Below are positions 47,579 to 56,792 of a DNA stretch of 64,000 nucleotides, piece by piece. The stretch covers positions 386,757-450,756 of the forward strand of contig JAUMUF010000001.1 in NCBI GenBank assembly GCA_030530825.1, read 5' to 3'. A program made the translations under genes and the position numbers. The notes below the pieces were generated by a model that was not told the DNA's origin, searched no databases, and saw only the letters and a list, made by a program, of their open reading frames with translations. Position 1 is the first letter of the stretch. Each line of letters begins with the position of its first letter. The DNA is from a bacterium. Lineage in GTDB: Bacteria; Patescibacteriota; Saccharimonadia; Saccharimonadales; Saccharimonadaceae.

Positions 47579-48291
47579 TTCTTACTATCCCCTCCCATTC
47601 TTCTATCTCGTTTATTATAATTCTCAATGCAAAAATCCACATCTTGCTCAGTCATTTCGGGCCAAGACTTATCAAGAAAAATCATTTCCGCGTAAGCCAT
47701 TCGCCACAACTGAAAATTAGAAATTCGTTGCTCGCCAGAAGTGCGAACCATCAAATCGATGGGCGGAATTTCTGGATTGTATAGATTCTGCTCGAAATTT
47801 TCCTTAGAAATTTCCCCAGCCGTAATTTCACCCTTTTCAATCTTCTCGGCCAAAGATTTCACCGCATCCAAAATCTCCATCTGTCCGCCATAATTAAAAC
47901 AAAGACACAGCGTTCCGCCAGTGTTGGCACGAGTCAATTCTTCGGCTCGCTCGATAATTTTAACCAATTTCTTCGAAACTTTCTCTACCCGACTGCCTGA
48001 AAATACAACTTTAATGTTCTTTTCGTGTAGCGTTTTTATCTCTTTCGAAAAATAATTTTCAAACAAATTCATCAAATATTTAACCTCTTCCGCAGAGCGA
48101 TTCCAGTTCTCTGTAGAAAAAATATAGGCGCTAACAAATTTCACCCCGCGAGAGAATGTAACTTCAACAATACTTTTCAGCACCTCAAAACCTTGCTTAT
48201 GGCCTTGAAGCGTGGGCAAATTTCTCGCCCGCGCCCAGCGACGATTCCCGTCAACGATGTAGCCTATATGCGATGGGATTTCCATTTTCAC
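47575..48291 (-). CDS. uppS: Undecaprenyl diphosphate synthase
   Basis: A 238-residue cis-prenyltransferase: HIGYIVDGNRRWAR (Asp14) at the N-terminus, and ENWNRS, FNYGGQ and RTSGEQRISNF further on. It makes the C55 carrier lipid for wall polymers and fits with murF and LTA synthase in this window. It begins 3 nt after frr ends. Confidence 0.96.
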   Translation of the reverse strand: MKMEIPSHIGYIVDGNRRWARARNLPTLQGHKQGFEVLKSIVEVTFSRGVKFVSAYIFSTENWNRSAEEVKYLMNLFENYFSKEIKTLHEKNIKVVFSGSRVEKVSKKLVKIIERAEELTRANTGGTLCLCFNYGGQMEILDAVKSLAEKIEKGEITAGEISKENFEQNLYNPEIPPIDLMVRTSGEQRISNFQLWRMAYAEMIFLDKSWPEMTEQDVDFCIENYNKRDRRMGGDSKK

Positions 48292-48294
48292 ACC

Positions 48295-48846
48295 TTAAAT
48301 CGTGAGAATTTCCTTTTCTTTATTTTTGAAAATCTCGTCAATTTTAGCGTTCATTTTCTTCATGTTTTCATCAAAATCTTTTTCGAAGCGCTTTTGCTCG
48401 TCTTCGGTGATTTCTTTGTCGTCCTTCAAATGCTTGGCCTCTTTGAACGCATCTTGACGAATGTTTCGAAGCGCAATTTTAGCATCTTCAACCTTTTCAG
48501 AGGTCTGCTTAACAATCTGCTTGCGTCGTTCTTCAGTCAAAGGAGGCACCGGCACACGCACAACTCGACCATCATCGCTCGGATTAAAGCCAAGAGTTTG
48601 GTCAGCCCGAATCGCATTAGAAATCGCCGCAATATTATTGATATCAAAAGGTGTCACCAGAATCATCGACGCTTCAGGGGCCGTGATATTTGCCACCTGA
48701 TTGAGCGGCATTTTAGCACCGTAAGCCTCAACCTGAACGCCCTCAAGCATACTTGGATGAGCGCGACCGGTCCTAACTTTCTTAAGTTCTGCTTCGTAAT
48801 GCGCAATTGCTAGATTTATCTTTTCTTCAAATTTCTTAGTATCCAT
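48295..48846 (-). CDS. frr: Ribosome recycling factor
   Basis: A 183-residue RRF: the helical bundle with VRTGRAHPSMLEGV, the LNQVANI domain and VPVPPLTEERRKQ are complete. It splits post-termination ribosomes together with EF-G. It is upstream of uppS, an order common to many bacteria. Confidence 0.97.
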   Translation of the reverse strand: MDTKKFEEKINLAIAHYEAELKKVRTGRAHPSMLEGVQVEAYGAKMPLNQVANITAPEASMILVTPFDINNIAAISNAIRADQTLGFNPSDDGRVVRVPVPPLTEERRKQIVKQTSEKVEDAKIALRNIRQDAFKEAKHLKDDKEITEDEQKRFEKDFDENMKKMNAKIDEIFKNKEKEILTI

Positions 48847-48875
48847 AAAATCCTCGTTTACTTTTTACCATTGTA

Positions 48876-49826
48876 TCAAATTTCGGCCAGATTTTCTATA
48901 AATTTTGAAATTTCCAGCGCCGCCCGAACGCCATTTCCACTCGCAACAGCGATCTGTTTGGTGGCGTTCTCGATCGCATCTCCAGCAGCCCAAATTCTAG
49001 AGCCGGAAGTTTTAAGATGAGAGTCTACCGCTATCTCACCAAAATCATTGAGTTTTACTGGAGAATCCTTCAAAAAATCGGTGTTTGGTGTTAGTCCGAT
49101 AAATTCGAAGATGGCAGCCGCCTCGATATCAAAAGTTTCGATTTGGCCATTTTCACGCTTTTGATTGATGCGCGCACCGCGAATTTTCTCAAAATTTCCT
49201 TGTTCTTCGAATAAAAATTCTTCAACCTCCGCACCAAGAAAAATCTCGATTTTACCTTCTTGGATAGCCTTTTTCAGCCGTTCTTGAAGAACTTTTTCTG
49301 CGCGAATTTCACTTCGAACTAATAATTTTACCTTTGAGAATTTGCTCAAAAATAGCGCTTCTGTCACGGCAGAATTACCACCGCCAACCGCAATGATAGT
49401 TTGGCCGGCATAGATGGGGCCATCGCAAGTGGCACAGGAGTGAATCCCGCGGCCATAGAACTCGTCTTCTCGAGGTAGGTCGAGTTTGCGATAAGAGTTT
49501 CCGACAGCAAGAAGCATCGTTTTGGCTTCAAAATTTTGACCATCTGCTGTGAATTTTACAGCATTTTCAGACTCTTCGATGTTGGAAACTTCGCCATAAA
49601 CAATCTTGGCGCCGAATTTTTCCGCCTGAGCGCGCATTTTCTTGGATAACTCCAGACCAGAGATTCCATCTTCGAAGCCTGGATAATTTTCTATAAATTC
49701 ACTGCTCGCAACGAGGCCGCCAAAGGCAGTTTTTTCAAAAACTTGGACTTTATGACCGTCGCGCGCAGCGTAAATTGCAGCCGAGAGTCCCGCCGGTCCC
49801 GAGCCGATAATCGCAAGATCAAGCAT
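48876..49826 (-). CDS. trxB: Thioredoxin reductase
   Basis: A 316-residue flavoprotein: FAD loop IIGSGPAGLSAA, redox-active Cys131-Ala-Thr-Cys134 and the NADPH loop VGGGNSAVTEA. It keeps thioredoxin reduced. The start overlaps the FKBP gene stop by one base. Close ferredoxin/thioredoxin reductase relatives exist, but the CATC pair is intact. Confidence 0.94.
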   Translation of the reverse strand: MLDLAIIGSGPAGLSAAIYAARDGHKVQVFEKTAFGGLVASSEFIENYPGFEDGISGLELSKKMRAQAEKFGAKIVYGEVSNIEESENAVKFTADGQNFEAKTMLLAVGNSYRKLDLPREDEFYGRGIHSCATCDGPIYAGQTIIAVGGGNSAVTEALFLSKFSKVKLLVRSEIRAEKVLQERLKKAIQEGKIEIFLGAEVEEFLFEEQGNFEKIRGARINQKRENGQIETFDIEAAAIFEFIGLTPNTDFLKDSPVKLNDFGEIAVDSHLKTSGSRIWAAGDAIENATKQIAVASGNGVRAALEISKFIENLAEI

Positions 49827-50530
49827 TAAGCCCCCAATCCGTAATCGGCAGGATTTGGCGGCGTAATTGCTTCTGTGTCAGGAATTATCATCACAACAAA
49901 CCTGATCGACTCACTAGGGGCGATAGACTTGGCCGGGTCAGTTTGGTTGGGTGAGCCGGCTTGCCCGTAGGCCTTGGCAGACGGAATAGAAATCTCTCGA
50001 ATTCCGCCGACTTTCATACCTTTGACACCTTCAGTCCAACCTTCAATCATTTGCCATTTGTCGCCCTGCTTTTCGACAAAAAGCGGGTTCTTTAATTTTT
50101 CACCATCAATACTGCCATCAAAAACTGTACCATCCGGCTTCCAGCCGATATAATAAGCAGTGTATTTAATTGAAGAATAGTTGATCTCAGCGCCACTACC
50201 AACCTTCAAATCTTCTGTTTTTACGCCGGCCTTTTCAGCATCGGTTGAGTTAAAGGCGGCGACTCGATTTTTATACTGAGAGAATTCCGCATAATATATA
50301 TCAGACAACTTTTTAGCCTGCTGGTCAAGTTTGTCTTGATATTTTTTGTAGTCATCCTGATACTTTTTTTGATTCTCTTGATATGCTTTATGCTCGGCAA
50401 TCTGATTTTTCTGCCCCAAAAACATTGAAAAATACAACGCAATGGTTGATCCAATTGTCAATATCAAAATCGCCCAAATAGCAACCCTTTGACCTTTAGT
50501 CGTTCCTGTTTGAAGTTTTTTATTAGCCAT
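49826..50530 (-). CDS. Membrane-anchored FKBP-type peptidyl-prolyl isomerase
   Basis: A 234-residue protein: an N-terminal membrane helix (about 17-38), a charged coiled coil (about 40-85) and an FKBP domain (about 105-220: YTAYYIGWKPDGTVFDGS, MIEGWTEGVKGMKVGG, and AKAYGQAG). It probably folds exported proteins at the outer face of the membrane. It lies between pheT and trxB and is co-directional with both. Confidence 0.9.
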   Translation of the reverse strand: MANKKLQTGTTKGQRVAIWAILILTIGSTIALYFSMFLGQKNQIAEHKAYQENQKKYQDDYKKYQDKLDQQAKKLSDIYYAEFSQYKNRVAAFNSTDAEKAGVKTEDLKVGSGAEINYSSIKYTAYYIGWKPDGTVFDGSIDGEKLKNPLFVEKQGDKWQMIEGWTEGVKGMKVGGIREISIPSAKAYGQAGSPNQTDPAKSIAPSESIRFVVMIIPDTEAITPPNPADYGLGA

Positions 50531-50549
50531 TTTCCCTCCTTAAATTCCG

Positions 50550-53039
50550 TTAAACTATCTCGCCACCAAGTTTTTTACCTTGATTTGACAGAACTTCCAT
50601 AATATTGTTAATTTCTTCACTCGTCAAAGTTTTTTCGAATGGCGTAATCTTAAATCTGAAAGAAAAAGTTATTTCACCGCTCTTTTCAAAAATATCCAGC
50701 GGAGAAATTTCAATTTCTGTATTTTCGAAAGCCGATTTTTTTGATTCGAAAGCACTCTGAACTTGCGCAAAATCAATTTTTTCAGTAAATCTTACACTTA
50801 AATCACGCTCAACGCTCTGAAATTTAGAGAAGTTTTTAAGTTTTTTCTCGCTGCCAAGAGTGACTTCGAGCAATTTCTCGAGGTTAACCTCAAAACCAGC
50901 CGTCGCTTCTGGCAATTTGAAGCCTTTTTGGACGGATTTTTTAAATTCACCCAGAACTCCAAGATTGACAAATTGACCATTTTGTTTTATGCCAACAAAC
51001 GCCGAGCGCTTAGGCTCCCAGCCGCCATGAAGCGCCAGCGGGCTATCAAATTGTTTTACTGCCAACTTTAGGCCTAATTTCTCAAGCAAGAAATTCAAGA
51101 AATATTTTGCCTGATAAAACGCATGCTCTCCCTTTTTGGCGGTGTAGGCAAACGCAAGGTTCTTAATCTCATTTGGCACTCCTTCCGCGTCCAATCCGAG
51201 CGGCTTGAGCGTCAATTTATTTATCTCGAAAATAGCAAATTCGTCATATCCACCCCTGATGTTTTGAGAAATTTTGGAAAGCAACGATGGAGTTAAGGTC
51301 TGGCGATAGTACTGAAGATCTGGCGAAATTGAATTGATAATCCTATAACTTTCAGACTTATTTTGGCCGAATTTTTCCAATAAATCACCATGAATAAATG
51401 AATATGTCAATACCTCGTTTGCGCCCGCCGAACTCAAAATTTGTCGAATTTTTGTCTGTAATTTATCAAAATCTTCACTCTCAACCGCACGAAAATCACG
51501 CTTTGGCAAAGTCAGCCCAATATTATCATATCCGTTAAGTCGCCCAACCTCTTCGATCAAGTCTTCTTCAATCTTAAGATCGTTGCGCCAAAATGGAATT
51601 TCGAAGATATTTTCACTATCAGATTTTGCCACAATCCCAACATTAGCAAGAGTTTTTCGAATCTCTTCGCTCGAAAATTCCGCACCAAGAACGGCGTTAA
51701 TCTTGTCGTCAGAAACAGAAATTTCGCCTTTCGAATTTTCAGAATTTACGCCAGAATCCGCCACCCAGCCGATAGATCTTCCTCCAAGCGCAATCAAATT
51801 CTCACCGAAGAAATCGAGCGACTTTCTCGTCATCATCTCTGGAACACCTTTGGTAAAGCGTGTAATCGCTTCAGAAAAAATCCCGTGGCGCATCTGGGTA
51901 TTACGCAAATTATAGAGGTTAAAAGTCGCGCTCTCCAGTAAAATCTGACGAGTATTTTCATCAATTTTAGTAGAAGCACCGCCCATCGCGCCAGCCAAAG
52001 CCACAGCAATTTCACCATTTTTACCAGTAGCAATCACGATATCGCTTGGCGCCATTTCGATAATTTTGCCATCGAGGAGTTCAAGTTTTTCATTTTCGAA
52101 GGCGCCTCGAACTACCATTTTAACGCTTTCACCGCCATTCAACTTTTGGAGTTTTTCGAAGTCAAAAGTATGAAGCGGCTGGCCAGTCTCTAACATTGAT
52201 AAATTGGCTAAATCTGTTATCGTATCAATTGGCCGCATTCCAGAACGCAGAAGATAAGTTTTCTCGAGCGTAAAATCTGGATTTTCGACAATCTCAGAAA
52301 CATCAAAAGTAGTGGCAGTGTAGCGCTTGCAAAGTTCTGGATTTTGGATTTCAATAGATATATTTTGTGAATTATCCGCCTCAAAACTTGAGGATTTAAA
52401 GAAATCCGGATTTTGAAATTCTCGACCCAAAATTCCTGCAACTTCACGCGCAAAACCAATAATTCCAAAACAATCTGGGCGATGTGTCAAGGATTTATTT
52501 TCAACTTCGAGCAAAAAATCATTAAGTTCAAACTTCTCCGCAAAACTATCACCGGCACTCAAATCGCCACCAAAAACTTCTGGCAAAATCTCGAGAATTC
52601 CGTCGTGCTCGTCGCCAAGCGCCAACTCGCGCAGACTCGCAATCATACCATTGCTCATATTGCCCATCAGTTTACGAGCGCCAAGTTTGAAGTTGTCATT
52701 ACCAAAAGTTTCCGGCACGATCGACTCTGGCGGAAGCCACGCCACAAAAATCCCCGCGCGAACATTTGGTGCGCCGCAAACAACTTGAATCAGGCCATCT
52801 TGATCACGATTGACGCCGCTTCGAACGCCGCCGTCGTCAATTTTACAGAGATTGAGATGGTCGCTACCTTCGACTTTTTCCGCCGAAACTACACGCGCGA
52901 TAATTACATCTTTGTATTTTTCGCCCAAATTTTCTACGCCTTCAATTTCGACAAGGCGCGCGCCAATCAAGCGCGAAAGTTCACCAATCTCTGGCAAATT
53001 TGGTACAAATTTTTTAAGCCAATTTACTGAAATTATCAT
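50550..53039 (-). CDS. pheT: Phenylalanyl-tRNA synthetase beta subunit
   Basis: An 829-residue PheT with the usual order: N-terminal EMAP-type tRNA-binding region (LNLCKIDDGG), B3/B4 editing domain (GMRPIDTITDLANLSMLETG), B5, catalytic-like core and a C-terminal ferredoxin-like anticodon domain. It pairs with PheS as an alpha2-beta2 enzyme; pheS ends 1 nt before it. Confidence 0.97.
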   Translation of the reverse strand: MIISVNWLKKFVPNLPEIGELSRLIGARLVEIEGVENLGEKYKDVIIARVVSAEKVEGSDHLNLCKIDDGGVRSGVNRDQDGLIQVVCGAPNVRAGIFVAWLPPESIVPETFGNDNFKLGARKLMGNMSNGMIASLRELALGDEHDGILEILPEVFGGDLSAGDSFAEKFELNDFLLEVENKSLTHRPDCFGIIGFAREVAGILGREFQNPDFFKSSSFEADNSQNISIEIQNPELCKRYTATTFDVSEIVENPDFTLEKTYLLRSGMRPIDTITDLANLSMLETGQPLHTFDFEKLQKLNGGESVKMVVRGAFENEKLELLDGKIIEMAPSDIVIATGKNGEIAVALAGAMGGASTKIDENTRQILLESATFNLYNLRNTQMRHGIFSEAITRFTKGVPEMMTRKSLDFFGENLIALGGRSIGWVADSGVNSENSKGEISVSDDKINAVLGAEFSSEEIRKTLANVGIVAKSDSENIFEIPFWRNDLKIEEDLIEEVGRLNGYDNIGLTLPKRDFRAVESEDFDKLQTKIRQILSSAGANEVLTYSFIHGDLLEKFGQNKSESYRIINSISPDLQYYRQTLTPSLLSKISQNIRGGYDEFAIFEINKLTLKPLGLDAEGVPNEIKNLAFAYTAKKGEHAFYQAKYFLNFLLEKLGLKLAVKQFDSPLALHGGWEPKRSAFVGIKQNGQFVNLGVLGEFKKSVQKGFKLPEATAGFEVNLEKLLEVTLGSEKKLKNFSKFQSVERDLSVRFTEKIDFAQVQSAFESKKSAFENTEIEISPLDIFEKSGEITFSFRFKITPFEKTLTSEEINNIMEVLSNQGKKLGGEIV

Positions 53040-53040
53040 C

Positions 53041-54060
53041 CTAAAACTCCCTCAAAAATTCCAATTTTCCACTTTCAAAATAACGAATATCCGAAATTCC
53101 ATATTTTAACATCACAAGTCGCTCGATTCCGCCGCCCCAAGCAAATCCGCGATATTTTTTCGAGTCGATGCCGGCCGCCTCAAGAACATTTGGGTGAATC
53201 ATCCCGCAACCGAGCATTTCAAGCCATTCGCCCTTTTTGCCACCAAGTCTGGCTGGTTTTTCGATCAAAAATTCGAGGCTTGGCTCAGTAAATGGAAAAT
53301 ATCCCGGCTGAGTTCGAATTTCCAACTTTTGACCATAATATTCTTCAAAAAAGGCGTGGAGTGTGCCGAGCATTTGCGACAAATTTGCTGTTTCGCTCAC
53401 AAAAACACCTTCGCACTGATAAAAAGTATGCTCGTGCGTGGCATCGAGGTCCTCGTTTCGGAAAACCCGACCATAAGACACATGCGCGATCTGACCCTTC
53501 TCTTCCAAATCTTTACGACCGTGCTTCAAAACGCGATTTTGCATCGTTGAAGTGTGGGCTGGCGGGATAAAACTCTCCTCCGTCCTAAAAGTGTCGTAGC
53601 CGTCACGCGCTGGGTGATTCTCAGGGAAATTAAGCGCGCCAAACATATTCCAATCATTATCAATCTGGCGAGACTCTAGCGCCTCAAAGCCCATGCGCGT
53701 ATAAATCTCCACAACTCGCTCCAACTCTTTTTGGAGTGGATGAATCGAGCCATTTTCCACTAGCAAAAGCGTTGGCTTTTTCGAAATCTTCTCCAGAGTT
53801 GAAGGCGCAAAAGGCGCAGTTATATCAAGAGGTTCAATCTCCGCCTGCTCTTTTTCCGCCAAAATTTGCTCAACTCGTGCTTCAATTTCTTTCTTCAATT
53901 CATTGACTTGCGCACCAAAAGCAGCCTTTTCTTCTGCAATCAGGGTAGGTATGATTTTATAAAGTTCTTTTATCTTGGGCGACTTCAAGATTTCCGCTGG
54001 ATTAACCAACGACTCAAGCTCTTCCAAAAGCTCAATTCTAATTTGCTCAATTTGTTCCAT
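53041..54060 (-). CDS. pheS: Phenylalanyl-tRNA synthetase alpha subunit
   Basis: A 339-residue PheS: an N-terminal coiled coil to about residue 90, then the class II core with HPARDGYDTF, RTHTS-like PPAHTSTMQNR, RVFRNEDLDATHEHTF and GCGMIHPNVLEAAG, ending GGGIERLVMLKYG. First gene of the run pheS-pheT-FKBP-trxB. A TAAAAT box lies 11 nt before the ATG, giving a very short leader. Confidence 0.97.
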   Translation of the reverse strand: MEQIEQIRIELLEELESLVNPAEILKSPKIKELYKIIPTLIAEEKAAFGAQVNELKKEIEARVEQILAEKEQAEIEPLDITAPFAPSTLEKISKKPTLLLVENGSIHPLQKELERVVEIYTRMGFEALESRQIDNDWNMFGALNFPENHPARDGYDTFRTEESFIPPAHTSTMQNRVLKHGRKDLEEKGQIAHVSYGRVFRNEDLDATHEHTFYQCEGVFVSETANLSQMLGTLHAFFEEYYGQKLEIRTQPGYFPFTEPSLEFLIEKPARLGGKKGEWLEMLGCGMIHPNVLEAAGIDSKKYRGFAWGGGIERLVMLKYGISDIRYFESGKLEFLREF

Positions 54061-54090
54061 AATTATATCTTATTTTACCACATTCAATAA

Positions 54091-54327
54091 CTATTTAGCA
54101 AAAATTATAAAGAAATAAATCGCTATCCCCACCGCAATAAGAAGCAAAAGCCAAACACCAGCAAGACTTGTCGTCTGTTTAGTGCCTTCAAAATACTTAG
54201 AATTATCAAGTTGAGGCTTTTCGAAGTCGGTATCGAGCGACTTCCTGATGGACTTCTCTCTTAAATCTGCCGCAATCCGCTTCTGTAACTCAGTTTGATT
54301 ATTCTCTTGCTTAATATGTAAACTCAT
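54091..54327 (-). CDS. Small tail-anchored membrane protein
   Basis: A 78-residue protein with a charged N-terminal part and one C-terminal membrane helix (VWLLLLIAVGIAIYFFIIF). TATACT with TGA (54334-54339) ends 6 nt before the ATG: leaderless. It lies upstream of pheS in the same direction. No function is assigned. Confidence 0.65.
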   Translation of the reverse strand: MSLHIKQENNQTELQKRIAADLREKSIRKSLDTDFEKPQLDNSKYFEGTKQTTSLAGVWLLLLIAVGIAIYFFIIFAK

Positions 54328-54346
54328 AAAACAAGTATATCACACT

Positions 54347-54375
54347 TTGAAAAAATAAGCACTTTGTGATAAAAT
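54347..54375 (+). promoter_or_regulatory. Promoter of the aquaporin gene
   Basis: TTGAAA (54347-54352), 17 bp, TAAAAT (54370-54375) with extended TGA. The leader has a strong AAGGAGG. Confidence 0.75.
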
Positions 54376-54402
54376 AAAATATATAAAATTTAAGGAGGAA
54401 AA

Positions 54403-55248
54403 ATGGCTAAGAAAAAATCTACAAAAGCCAAAACTTCAGTTAAAAAAGCGACTGAAGAAAAAGTTACCACGCCTGAGGTTAAAAAGGCAAAAGTTGTCGC
54501 TTCAAACAAATCAGTTTCAAGCGACCTTTTCGACAAAGTTATTAAAGAAGTTGCTCAGCCACAATACATTGTGCGCCTCGTAGCAGAACTCATCGGTACA
54601 TTCTTGCTTGCGTCAGTTGTTATCGCAACACAAGGTCAGCCAATCGGAGTATTCTTTGGTATCACCGCGGTAGTATTGATGGTTGGCGCTTTGAGTGGCG
54701 CGCATATCAACCCAGCAATTACACTCGGCGCTTGGGCAACTAAGAAAATCAAAACTATCCCAGCTGTCGGTTATATTGTGGCGCAAGTTCTTGGTGCGAT
54801 GCTTTCATTCGTGTTGATCTCTGCGTTTATAAATGCTGCCCCTTCAGTTAGCGAGCAAGCTGCGCAGTTTGGTCAGCAAGCACCTAAGCTATTCACCGCA
54901 AGCCCAATTCCAGAAGGTAAAGAGATGCTTGTGATGTGGGCAGAATTCATTGGTATGAGCATCTTCGCATTTGGTGTTTCTGCCGTAGCCAAAAAGAAGG
55001 CTGACTCAGCTGTTGCCTTCGGTGTGGGCGGATCGCTTTTTGTAGCGCTCTTGATTGCTGGTTCAACTTCTGCAATCCTTGGCGCGAGTTCAATCTTCAA
55101 CCCAGCGATTGCCGTAGCACTTCAAGCATTTACTATTGAAGGCACCAATACAGCTTGGGCAATTGCTACTTATGTTGGCGCAGCCCTACTTGGTGGCGTG
55201 TTCGGCTTCGGGCTTGAGACTGTGTTATCTCGATACAACAAAAAATAG
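54403..55248 (+). CDS. Aquaporin/MIP-family channel
   Basis: A 281-residue MIP protein. A Lys/Ala/Thr-rich cytoplasmic extension of about 45 residues precedes six helices and the two NPA boxes at 103-105 (SGAHINPAIT) and 233-235 (IFNPAIAVAL). The Arg that normally follows the second NPA and forms the selectivity filter is Ile here, so the pore should be wider or less polar than in a water channel. Solutes such as glycerol, small acids or gases are possible. It ends at a strong terminator. Confidence 0.9.
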   Translation: MAKKKSTKAKTSVKKATEEKVTTPEVKKAKVVASNKSVSSDLFDKVIKEVAQPQYIVRLVAELIGTFLLASVVIATQGQPIGVFFGITAVVLMVGALSGAHINPAITLGAWATKKIKTIPAVGYIVAQVLGAMLSFVLISAFINAAPSVSEQAAQFGQQAPKLFTASPIPEGKEMLVMWAEFIGMSIFAFGVSAVAKKKADSAVAFGVGGSLFVALLIAGSTSAILGASSIFNPAIAVALQAFTIEGTNTAWAIATYVGAALLGGVFGFGLETVLSRYNKK

Positions 55249-55262
55249 CCCACACACTCACC

Positions 55263-55301
55263 AAAATCCCAGATTCCCTTGATCAGATCTGGGATTTTTT
55301 T
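55263..55301 (+). terminator. Terminator of the aquaporin gene
   Basis: A 12-bp stem AAAATCCCAGAT (55263-55274) with ATCTGGGATTTT (55287-55298), then TTTTATT. Confidence 0.9.
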
Positions 55302-55335
55302 ATTAAAGAACACCAGCGCTCATAACGCCCCGTTT

Positions 55336-55489
55336 ATATCGCCTTGTTGATTGCGCCAATTCGTCTTCACGATTTTATAAAATCGCCTTGATGATTTGAG
55401 CAATTCGTGCTGGCGATTTGTTAAAATCAAACCGTCGATCGGAATAAATCAAACCTTTGATTAGGGAAAATCAAACCGTCGATTTTTCT
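55336..55489. repeat. Seven tandem 22-bp repeat units with a shared dyad
   Basis: Seven units starting at 55336, 55358, 55380, 55402, 55424, 55446 and 55468, each of the form AWWTC-N8-GAT-N6. The last three share AAATCAAACC; unit 6 contains the palindrome ATCAAACCTTTGAT, and units 1-4 alternate ATATC/AAATC-GCCTTG with AATTCGT. The 22-bp period is near two helical turns. The array lies between convergent genes and inside two terminators, so it is neither promoter-linked nor part of a message. Nothing else is visible in this 300-bp gap. Confidence 0.8.
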
Positions 55490-55511
55490 GACCCCTGTAA
55501 ATAACCTATCC

Positions 55512-55546
55512 AAAACAAAAAGGCGACCTTGCCAGAGCGCCTTTTT
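55512..55546 (-). terminator. Terminator of rmuC
   Basis: AAAAAGGCG pairs with CGCCTTTTT (55546-55538 with 55525-55517), T-rich on both strands. Confidence 0.85.
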
Positions 55547-55555
55547 CTGTCGGAT

Positions 55556-56683
55556 TTAATCAATTTGCGGTTTATCAATTAGCTGAGGCTCGACACCCGC
55601 ACTCTCACCAGCAATTCGCACAACATCCTTGTCGATTTTACCAAGTTCTTTATGCGCTGAGTTGTAGTGATTAACAGTAGTACCGAGAGACTTACCGAGC
55701 CTGTTCATAAGTTCTTCATACTTATTGATATGTTGACTTAATTGACCAACTCGCTTCTGTATCTCCTTGCTCTGCTCTTCTATTTGGAGCGATTTTAATC
55801 CCTGAAGGACAGTTTGAAGATACGCCATAAAACTCGTCGGGCTCACTACAATGACTCGCTTCTCACCAAAGGCGTATTCAATCAGATCGCGCTGACTACT
55901 GCCCGACCCGACTTGCCCAACCAGCATATCATAATAAAGGCTTTCGCTCGGGATGAACATAAAAGCAAAGTCCATCGTCCCTTCCGTTGGGCGAATATAC
56001 TTGGCGGTCTCGTCAATTCGCTTTTTAAGATCATCACGAACCAACTTTTCGAAGCGCCTGCGCTCTTCACCCTCACTCGCAATCATACGGTTGTAATTCT
56101 CAAGACTAAACTTAGAGTCAACCGGCAGGATCTTTTGCTTGTCCAAAAAGATAGCAGCATCGACGATTTCTCCATTTTTGAACTTGTATTGTAGAGAAAA
56201 TGCGTTGGGCGGCAAGATGTTTTCAAGCACTTGCGCCAAATAAAACTCTCCAAAAACTCCTCTTTGTTTTGGATTTTGAAGCACATTTTGAAGTGTTTTA
56301 AGTTCATCAGCGACAGTGATGACGCGATTGTTGGTTTCGTCTAACTTGGTCAGGCGCTTGGAGACTTCATCCACAATCTTGGTGCTCTCACTCAATTGCT
56401 TTTGAACCGAATTCTGAAGTTGAAAATTATTTCTCTCCAATTTATCATTCATCTTTTCACTCAAAGAATTGAGATTTTCGCCCAACTTTTCACGCATATT
56501 ATTGAGAGCGTTATTCATTTCGATAAGGTCAGTTTTGAGCATATTTATTGTCGAAATCTGCTCCAAATTCTCGCGCTCACGGCTACTCTTGACAGAATTT
56601 TGGATACTTCGAAACGCCAAAATTGCGAGTAGCCCAAGAGCAATCACCGCTATCAAGATTAAAATTAAAATAAATTGTTCCAT
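55556..56683 (-). CDS. rmuC: RmuC-family DNA recombination protein
   Basis: A 375-residue RmuC: an N-terminal membrane helix, a long coiled coil to about residue 130 and the nuclease-like core (RGVFGEFYLAQVLENILP, FKNGEIVDAAIF, LPVDSKFSLENY). RmuC limits inversions and affects recombination. A GGAAAAT site precedes the ATG. Its 3-prime end faces the 22-bp repeat array. Confidence 0.93.
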   Translation of the reverse strand: MEQFILILILIAVIALGLLAILAFRSIQNSVKSSRERENLEQISTINMLKTDLIEMNNALNNMREKLGENLNSLSEKMNDKLERNNFQLQNSVQKQLSESTKIVDEVSKRLTKLDETNNRVITVADELKTLQNVLQNPKQRGVFGEFYLAQVLENILPPNAFSLQYKFKNGEIVDAAIFLDKQKILPVDSKFSLENYNRMIASEGEERRRFEKLVRDDLKKRIDETAKYIRPTEGTMDFAFMFIPSESLYYDMLVGQVGSGSSQRDLIEYAFGEKRVIVVSPTSFMAYLQTVLQGLKSLQIEEQSKEIQKRVGQLSQHINKYEELMNRLGKSLGTTVNHYNSAHKELGKIDKDVVRIAGESAGVEPQLIDKPQID

Positions 56684-56721
56684 ATTTTCCTTTCTTTTAT
56701 TAAATTATACCGCATTTAAGC

Positions 56722-56760
56722 ACAAGAAAAAAGGCAACTCGTCCAAGAATTGCCTTTTTA
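56722..56760 (-). terminator. Terminator of the Gre paralogue
   Basis: AAAAAGGCAA pairs with TTGCCTTTTT (56759-56750 with 56737-56728), followed by TTCTTG on the minus strand. Confidence 0.85.
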
Positions 56761-56792
56761 TTTTGAAGTGGTGGGAATTTCAAATTAAAATC

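Noticed and set aside
55336-55489. CRISPR array reading of the 22-bp repeats
   Set aside because: The units are degenerate, conserved parts are short and split, the variable parts are only 6-8 nt, and no cas gene is in the window.
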